This document shows, one piece after another, positions 57,629-64,000 of a DNA stretch of 64,000 bases. Both the position numbers and the translations under genes were made by a program. How positions within the stretch are numbered: position 1 is the stretch's first letter; each line of letters starts with the position of its first letter. A model generated the notes under the pieces. The model had not been told where the DNA came from, made no database searches, and was given only the letters and a program-made list of their open reading frames with translations. The DNA is from Collinsella sp. (GTDB taxonomy: Bacteria > Actinomycetota > Coriobacteriia > Coriobacteriales > Coriobacteriaceae): positions 1 to 64,000 of the forward strand of contig DXMV01000026.1 of assembly GCA_019414055.1 (NCBI GenBank). Reading direction: 5' to 3'.

Positions 57629-59692
57629 CTAGGCTCCCGGAGCTGCGTTGGGGTCGGTTTCGTTGGCGGCCGCCTGCTTATGGGTGGCAAAGACCGAGCC
57701 TTCGTGGTCGAAGAGCTTACGATATTGCATGCGGTCCAGGCGATCGCGCGCATTAGCGGTCTTGGCGGGAACGTTCTTGGCCTCGGCTGTATACCAAACG
57801 CCGTGCGCATCCTGCGCCCCCACCACGTTTATCGCCGGCATGTGCGCTTGGTTTTGCAAGCGTGCGCGTTGGTAGGCGGTGAGCGGGGCACCGATGGCAT
57901 TGAGTGCGAGTGCACCGACGTTATTGATGCTTGTGTTGAGTTCCCCACTCGTTTGTGCGTTGCCGGCGACATCGTAGTTCGCCCAGACCACATAGCGTGT
58001 CTGCCAGATGCGCTCGGTATGGGTGGCATCGTCCTCATCGGTAAAGTAGAGGTCGTTGTAGCGGTCGGTGAAGAACGGCTGGTGGTCGCCGTACATCACC
58101 ACGACGACGGGGCGGTCGAGATCACGCAGCTTTTCCAGGAAGGCGGCGAAGGCGGCATCGGACGCTTCCATGAGCGAGCAGTATTCATTGGTCCAGGTGA
58201 TAACTTTGTCGGACACACCTTCGACGGCAAGGTGCAGTTGCTGGTCGGTGGGCACCAAGCCCGTGTCATAGGCGGAGTGGTTTTGCATCGTCACGTCGTG
58301 GATGAAGATCGGCTGGTCGCTCTGCTTTAGTACCTCGAGGCACTTGTCGTAGGTGGCGGCGTCGGTGACCTTGCGGCAGAGCTCGGGTGCGCCGGCGAAG
58401 TCCTCGATCGAGAGGAACTCGTCGAATCCCATGTCCGCGAAGACGTTCTCGCGATTCCAGTTGGTGGCGTGGTTGGGGTGCATGGCCACGGTGCGATAGC
58501 CGAGTCTCTTGAACTGACGGGCGAGGTTCTCGCTCGGGGCCAGGTTGTAGCTCATGAACGGGTAGACGCCAGCGCCCAGGAATGCCATGGAGTGTCCGGT
58601 TAAGAACTCGAACTCGCTGTTACAGGTGCCGGCACCGAAGGCGCTCATGTAGCTCACTCCCTGCAGAAGCGCGTTATCGATGGCTTTGAAGCGCTCGGGC
58701 CCCTTATAGCCACAGCCCAGTTCGTTAAAGATTGAAAGGTCGGCGAAGGACTCGTTCATGATACAGATGACTGAGGGCTTGAGCTGGTCAAACTGTTCGA
58801 CGGCAGCGGCACGGGAGGGGTCGGCGATGCCGTTCGTGCCCGCGTTCCAGCGCGCGGCAAGGCGCCTGATGATCGCCGAGGCCTCACCGCTCTTGTAGTG
58901 CTTGGGTTTAGGCGGCACCATTTTTTGCGCGCTCGAAATAAAGGTGGGGAGAAACCCCTGACTGTAATAGCTTTCGAGGGGCTTCCAGGTATGAAGCTTG
59001 ATGCCCAAGGTGTCGTAATAGCTGATGAAGGCCTGCGCCCCCAGTGCGGCTCCGGCAACAAGTGCGGTACGACGGTCGACGGAGAGGGGGAGTTTGGATT
59101 TGGTTGCGACTGGATGTTCCCTCGGCGCTGTCGATGTCCCCTCGGTTGCCGGAGACGCCTTTGAGTCCTTCGATTTCAAGGACGCAGACATCGCATGGTC
59201 GATGGACTCGGGGGACGTTTCCGATGCGCGGCGCGGCGGTCGCCCACATGCATCACGCGGAATGAGGACGATAAGCGCGATTCCCAAGGCCGCGGCGGCA
59301 AGCCCCATGAAGCAGAAAGTGCTGAGCTCATAGGTGTAGCTGCCGGCGACCGTCGCAGCGGTCGAGAGGGCGAACAGGTCTCCGGGTTGGATGGGCATCG
59401 ATTTGAACGTGATTACGAAGTACTCGGCGATACCGATGCTGGCGAGCGCAACGATGCCAACGATTGCGGGGGTCTTACGGCGGTGCGGCAGATAGAACAA
59501 CAGGCACAAGAAGCAGAAGATGAGCAAAAGCTCTAAAAGTGCCGGTCCGGCCTGCATCTTCCATAGTTCATGGTTGGAGGGCAGCTCGAGGGCGAGCATC
59601 GAGCATATCGATGCGCCGCCGATCGTTGCCAGCGTACGGGGGTAGGGATGGTCGGTCATCCAGCTTTTCAGATCCTTCATGCTCATCTTCAT
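57629..59692 (-). CDS. LTA synthase-type membrane sulfatase-fold protein
   Basis: The 687-residue protein has about five membrane helices (first 245 residues, with a long charged loop at about 148-205) followed by an extracellular sulfatase-fold domain. Active-site features of lipoteichoic acid synthases are present: Glu314 in CIMNESFADL, nucleophile Thr356 in GAGTCNSEFEFLTG and the metal pair Asp536-His537 in YGDHQP. It would transfer glycerol-phosphate or a related group to an envelope polymer. AAGGAAC precedes the ATG. The family also includes phosphoethanolamine transferases. Confidence 0.9.
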   Translation of the reverse strand: MKMSMKDLKSWMTDHPYPRTLATIGGASICSMLALELPSNHELWKMQAGPALLELLLIFCFLCLLFYLPHRRKTPAIVGIVALASIGIAEYFVITFKSMPIQPGDLFALSTAATVAGSYTYELSTFCFMGLAAAALGIALIVLIPRDACGRPPRRASETSPESIDHAMSASLKSKDSKASPATEGTSTAPREHPVATKSKLPLSVDRRTALVAGAALGAQAFISYYDTLGIKLHTWKPLESYYSQGFLPTFISSAQKMVPPKPKHYKSGEASAIIRRLAARWNAGTNGIADPSRAAAVEQFDQLKPSVICIMNESFADLSIFNELGCGYKGPERFKAIDNALLQGVSYMSAFGAGTCNSEFEFLTGHSMAFLGAGVYPFMSYNLAPSENLARQFKRLGYRTVAMHPNHATNWNRENVFADMGFDEFLSIEDFAGAPELCRKVTDAATYDKCLEVLKQSDQPIFIHDVTMQNHSAYDTGLVPTDQQLHLAVEGVSDKVITWTNEYCSLMEASDAAFAAFLEKLRDLDRPVVVVMYGDHQPFFTDRYNDLYFTDEDDATHTERIWQTRYVVWANYDVAGNAQTSGELNTSINNVGALALNAIGAPLTAYQRARLQNQAHMPAINVVGAQDAHGVWYTAEAKNVPAKTANARDRLDRMQYRKLFDHEGSVFATHKQAAANETDPNAAPGA

Positions 59693-59710
59693 CGTCTCTG
59701 TTCCTTACTC

Positions 59711-59830
59711 CTAGTTCAGCGTCTTCACGAGCTTCTCCAGGTTGTCGTTCATGATGGGTGGGTAATCCTCGCCGGCTTTAAGCTGTTTGTCAGTGAGCCC
59801 CTCGACGGGGTCGAGCTGGACGCATTGTCG
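59711..59830 (-). pseudogene. C-terminal remnant of a metal ABC transporter substrate-binding protein
   Basis: A minus-strand frame of 39 codons ends VQLDPVEGLTDKQLKAGEDY, then PPIMNDNLEKLVKTLN and a stop. This is the characteristic C-terminus of ZnuA/AdcA-type zinc or manganese binding lipoproteins. An in-frame TGA at 59831-59833 and the lack of the preceding 250 residues show that the gene is broken. Upstream (59840-60046) another frame has a signal-like MAAAYMPLLSAVFALAASDD but no continuous gene. The 59693-60046 gap holds only this debris. Confidence 0.65.
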
Positions 59831-60046
59831 TCAGAAGCGGCGAGAGCAAAGACCGCACTTAAAAGGGGCATATATGCCGCCGCCATGGGGCCACGGTGAC
59901 GAATAGGACGCCGCTTGGGATGGCGACGGTAGATTCGGTTGTCCACATAGATTGCTCCTGAATTGAAAACGGCTGCGTCGGGGTGCCGACGGCCGAAGGC
60001 GATGCCGCTGTGGCACGCGGTAGCTATTTGATTCAATTGGGAGCCG

Positions 60047-60415
60047 TTAATCGTCCAGACGGACCCTGAGGGATAATAGGGTGACCGGGGCATATGAAGA
60101 TCGCTCGGTGCCGATGACGGCTAGGGCGGAGATCAGCAAGAGGGTGATGAACGATGTCGCGCCCACGGGGACGGTGTCACCGCCACGGGCGATCGACAGA
60201 TTGCCGGCGAGCTCGGCGCAGATGGTGCAGCCCGCGCCGGTGCAGTCATGATGCAACTCATGGGCGGTTGCGATGGGGGAGAGGATGGTTACCGCGAGAA
60301 GGGCGAAGACGAGAGCCAGGGCGAGCAGGCGAGTGCGAACGGGCGGCATGGAGTCGCGTGCATCGCGATTCGGTGCTATATCTCGCCATGCCGAGGTGCT
60401 CAGCTCATCAGTCAT
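60047..60415 (-). CDS. Small membrane protein with HxC-CxxC metal-type motif
   Basis: The 122-residue protein has a hydrophobic segment (RLLALALVFALLAVTILSPI), then ATAHELHHDCTGAGCTICAELA, a His/Cys motif typical of small proteins encoded beside metal-uptake genes in Firmicutes, and a second membrane helix (SFITLLLISALAVIG). GGGAGGG precedes the ATG at 60415. The neighbouring remnant of a zinc/manganese binding protein supports a former metal-transport locus. Binding of metal by this protein is inference. Confidence 0.75.
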   Translation of the reverse strand: MTDELSTSAWRDIAPNRDARDSMPPVRTRLLALALVFALLAVTILSPIATAHELHHDCTGAGCTICAELAGNLSIARGGDTVPVGATSFITLLLISALAVIGTERSSYAPVTLLSLRVRLDD

Positions 60416-60648
60416 CTGCCCTCCCTTCCTCTCATCTGGGCATATTTCATCTGGAGGATTGTAGTCTTGAGAAGCTGATTCACAAAGTTGCCGCGCTAAA
60501 ACTTCATGCTTTCCGGTCCGCCTTGGGGCTGCGCATAAGTTATCCTCCGACATTCAGAAAATCTAAGTGCCAAAAAATAAGATTTTTTGACTCTGTGTTG
60601 TATAACCCGCCATTCGTGGGTACCATTCAACGCGTACGCAAACAACAA

Positions 60649-60677
60649 GGGTTAACCCGCGCGGCATGACCGCGCGG
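60649..60677 (+). promoter_or_regulatory. Structured leader of groESL
   Basis: GGGTTAACCC (60649-60658) is a perfect palindrome, and CCGCGCGG-CATGA-CCGCGCGG (60657-60677) forms a hairpin overlapping it, ending 22 nt before the groES start and close to its SD. No CIRCE box (TTAGCACTC/GAGTGCTAA) or HspR-type HAIR box is visible. A TATAAC is at 60601 without a clear -35. Upstream, 60416-60600 holds an AAAATCT/AGATTTT terminator-like repeat near 60558-60586 and nothing else. Confidence 0.5.
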
Positions 60678-60698
60678 CCCACAAAGGAGGAAACAAGC

Positions 60699-60992
60699 AT
60701 GTCGTCTTTGAAGCCGCTTGCAGATCGCGTCCTGGTCAAGCCCGACGAGGCCGAGCAGAAGACCGCCTCTGGTCTGTACATCGCCAGCAACGCTCAGGAG
60801 AAGCCGCAGCGCGGCACCATCGTTGCCGTTGGCGCCGGTAAGGTCAACGACAAGGGCGATCGCATCCCCATGGACGTCAAGGTTGGCGACGTTGTCATCT
60901 ACGGTAAGTTCGGTGGCAACGAGGTCAAGGTCGACGGCGAGAAGTATCTGCTGATGCGCGCCGACGACATCTACGCCGTCGTCGAGGCCTAG
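60699..60992 (+). CDS. groES: Co-chaperonin GroES
   Basis: The 97-residue protein is a normal-length GroES: SLKPLADRVLVKPDEAEQKT, the mobile loop ASGLYIASNAQEKPQRG, and DVVIYGKFGGNEVKVDGEKY. It caps GroEL during protein folding. The start at 60699 follows AAAGGAGGA; the 11 extra codons of the open frame are discarded. groEL follows by 96 bp. Confidence 0.97.
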   Translation: MSSLKPLADRVLVKPDEAEQKTASGLYIASNAQEKPQRGTIVAVGAGKVNDKGDRIPMDVKVGDVVIYGKFGGNEVKVDGEKYLLMRADDIYAVVEA

Positions 60993-61010
60993 TCTCGTCA
61001 GAATCTCTGA

Positions 61011-62726
<1,716 letters not shown>

Positions 62727-62752
62727 GGCCGACAAGGTCTAGAACTCCCACC

Positions 62753-62894
62753 GGGAATCCGGGGGCGGGACGGGGCTTCTCTCCGGAACGTCCTCGGACA
62801 TGCAAAGAGGCTCCGCATCGCGCTTTGTGCTGCGGAGCCTCTTTGCGTCCTGCGGAATGTTCCGGAGAGAAGCCCCGTCCCGCCCCCGGATCCC
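62753..62894. repeat. 142-nt nested hairpin after groEL
   Basis: The outer arms 62753-62789 and 62859-62894 are perfect inverse copies but for one extra base (they include GGGGGCGGGACGGGGC). Within them GCAAAGAGGCTCCGCA (62802-62817) and its exact inverse (62831-62846) form a second, terminator-like stem over a 13-nt loop. There is no T-run after either. It may end groESL transcription or protect its 3' end. After it, up to the promoter at 63062, I see nothing specific. Confidence 0.85.
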
Positions 62895-63061
62895 CTGCGT
62901 TTACGGCCTTGAGGTCGGCGGGCGGAGAAGGACGTGGTTGATAGGGATACGTGTCCCCTTCGCTGTTTCGCGCTTTGCGCGAAAGACGCGTTACTTTGGG
63001 ATGGGTGGGGAACGTGGTTGTCACGGCAACTGGTCCCCGCCAAAAATTACCCTCGGCGTAC

Positions 63062-63089
63062 TTGCGCCTTTCTTCCCTCGTGCTACACT
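63062..63089 (+). promoter_or_regulatory. Promoter of the FMN-riboswitch transcript
   Basis: TTGCGC (63062-63067) and TACACT (63084-63089) are spaced 16 bp apart; start of transcription would fall near 63096, just before the riboswitch. Confidence 0.65.
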
Positions 63090-63103
63090 TGCAATTGCTG
63101 TTT

Positions 63104-63275
63104 CAGGGCGGGGTGAAATTCCCCACTGGCGGTAAATCGGGCGGTGTCAAAGGGGCGCCGTGGCGCAGGCGAGATGCCTGTGACCGAGCTGATGAGTCCG
63201 CGACCCGTGTGTGCGTTGGTTCGCATGCCGGCTGAACTGGTGAGATCCCAGTACCAACGGTTAGAGTCCGGATGA
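63104..63275 (+). ncRNA. FMN riboswitch (RFN element)
   Basis: All conserved RFN blocks are present: CAGGGCGGGGTGAAATTCCC, CACTGGCGGTAA, GATGAGTCCGCGACCCG, CTGGTGAGATCCCAGTACC and GGTTAGAGTCCGGATG. The aptamer ends about 18 nt before the ribU start, and the GAAAGGGGCAGG Shine-Dalgarno region begins directly at its 3' end. With no room for a separate terminator, control is most likely at translation initiation. Binding of FMN would turn riboflavin uptake off. Confidence 0.97.
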
Positions 63276-63292
63276 AAGGGGCAGGTGATCTT

Positions 63293-63883
63293 ATGTCTGA
63301 ACAGTCGCAGCATATCCATTTTGAGAACACGAATAGGTGGAGCACCAAACAGCTCGTTACCATGGCGTTGATGTGCGCCTTGGGCGCCCTGTTTATGTAT
63401 GTGCAGCTGCCTATCCTTCCCTCGGCGCCGTTTTTGACGTATGACCCGTCGCTGGTGCCGGCGATGGTGTGCGGGTTTGCGTATGGTCCTGGTGCCGGCA
63501 CCGCTGTTGCCGCTATGGCGATCGTTATCCATGCGCTTACCACGGGCGATTGGGTCGGTGCGCTTATGAACTTGGTTGCCACGCTGGGCTACATTCTGCC
63601 TGCGGCTATCGTCTACCAAAAGATGCATACCTATAAGGGTGCCGTTATTGGCCTGGCGCTGGGCGTTGTTGCCGCTACGGCGCTTTCTATGGTCGCAAAC
63701 CTTACCATTGGTGTTTGGTTCTGGTATGGCTCGGTCGATGTGATCGCCCCGCTCATGATTCCTGCCGTGCTGCCGTTTAACCTCATCAAGACCGTGCTCA
63801 ACTCGGTGTTGACATTGGCGGTGTACAAGGCGGTCTCCAACCTCATCACACCCAAGAAGGACCAGGTCAAAGGCCGCGCATGA
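63293..63883 (+). CDS. ribU: ECF transporter riboflavin-binding S component
   Basis: The 196-residue membrane protein has six expected helices and the ECF S-component start STKQLVTMALMCALGALFMY. The segment PFLTYDPSLVPAMVCGFAYGPGAGT (first 20: PFLTYDPSLVPAMVCGFAYG) resembles RibU. The FMN riboswitch directly upstream makes riboflavin the likely substrate. It needs an ECF energising module; the next gene, overlapping by 4 nt, encodes an ATPase of such a module. Confidence 0.93.
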   Translation: MSEQSQHIHFENTNRWSTKQLVTMALMCALGALFMYVQLPILPSAPFLTYDPSLVPAMVCGFAYGPGAGTAVAAMAIVIHALTTGDWVGALMNLVATLGYILPAAIVYQKMHTYKGAVIGLALGVVAATALSMVANLTIGVWFWYGSVDVIAPLMIPAVLPFNLIKTVLNSVLTLAVYKAVSNLITPKKDQVKGRA

Positions 63884-64000
63884 TTGAGTGTCGGGGCGTT
63901 TCCTTTAGTTATGACGGTGCCACACCGGCGCTCGATGGCATCGATCTGAACATCGAGGATGGCGAGTTTTTCTGCATTCTCGGCGGAAACGGGTCGGGCA
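63880..64000 (+). CDS. ECF transporter ATPase, 5' part
   Basis: The frame begins at ATG 63880, overlapping the ribU stop (ATGA), and runs off the window after 40 codons. MIECRGVSFSYDGATPALDG and the partial Walker A ILGGNGSG identify an ABC ATPase of the EcfA type. It would energise RibU, and possibly other S components, with a second ATPase and EcfT probably encoded beyond the window. Confidence 0.9.
   Translation, partial: MIECRGVSFSYDGATPALDGIDLNIEDGEFFCILGGNGSG

Noticed and set aside
57301..57810. Minus-strand 169-codon frame after the LTA-synthase-type gene
   Set aside because: Overlaps the end of that gene, has no SD, and its composition (Arg/Pro/Ser-rich) is that of a chance GC-rich frame; kept only as part of an unexplained interval.
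59749..60093. Minus-strand 114-codon frame between the LTA-synthase-type gene and the His/Cys peptide
   Set aside because: Basic, low-complexity translation without motifs; the convincing protein remnant is in another frame (59711-59830).
60416..60698. CIRCE or HspR/HAIR element before groES
   Set aside because: I looked for TTAGCACTC/GAGTGCTAA and CTTGAGT/ACTCAAG type repeats on both strands and found neither.

Overview
The window is a GC-rich, densely coded stretch of bacterial chromosome. Codon use, alternative GTG/TTG starts, strong Shine-Dalgarno sites and gene content (AmaP/DUF2273/Asp23 set, OPT transporter, fused acyl-CoA dehydratase activator, choloylglycine-hydrolase relative, FMN riboswitch with RibU) best fit a gut actinobacterium of the class Coriobacteriia, most likely Collinsella. 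That assignment is inference from recalled protein similarity; there is no rRNA in the window to confirm it. I see no rRNA, tRNA, CRISPR array, prophage, insertion-sequence transposase or replication origin.

Layout. 0-11 kb: a small unknown protein, an HTH membrane regulator, 6-phosphofructokinase, an Ntn-type linear amide hydrolase, M18 aminopeptidase, a RelB-like/PIN toxin-antitoxin pair, a D-2-hydroxyacid dehydrogenase, methionine aminopeptidase with a SEC-C zinc motif, a radical SAM protein and an alpha/beta hydrolase. 11-17 kb: a degenerate GGDEF-REC-HD-GYP signalling protein with an Hpt partner, then a DUF2975/HTH pair followed by an ABC exporter with two permeases. 17-24 kb: a C26 glutamine-amidotransferase-like hydrolase beside a polar amino acid ABC importer, and a DXS-like enzyme. 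24-31 kb: an HD protein with a membrane partner, Amt with a PII protein, TetR/MFS and a HAD phosphatase. 31-38 kb: TetR plus a 1593-residue 2-hydroxyacyl-CoA dehydratase activator-type protein, and a 3-hydroxyacyl-CoA dehydrogenase. 38-50 kb: DUF389, OPT transporter, CoaX, dCMP deaminase, NifU-like protein, Lgt, a large membrane protein, YebC, the AmaP/DUF2273/Asp23 operon and YitT. 50-64 kb: zinc-ribbon membrane proteins, M20 and YtcJ-type amidohydrolases, an LTA-synthase-type protein, a decayed metal-transport locus, groESL, and an FMN riboswitch driving ribU and the start of an ECF ATPase gene.

The least ordinary content is between the genes. There are several families of palindromic elements: seven hairpins with different stems but the same GGGAC-type loop, many placed directly after stop codons; three palindromes ending in AGTTGCGGTGA; a twin palindrome on TCTCAATCTGTAACA; an imperfect inverted-repeat element with a solo half copy; and four very long hairpins of about 97-142 nt. 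No mobilising enzyme is encoded in the window. Other points of note are a PII protein without the modifiable Tyr51, a diguanylate cyclase domain with a broken active site, a perfect 16-bp inverted repeat spanning both a probable -10 box and the Shine-Dalgarno site of a HAD gene, and paired inverted repeats before the DUF2975 and ABC operons.
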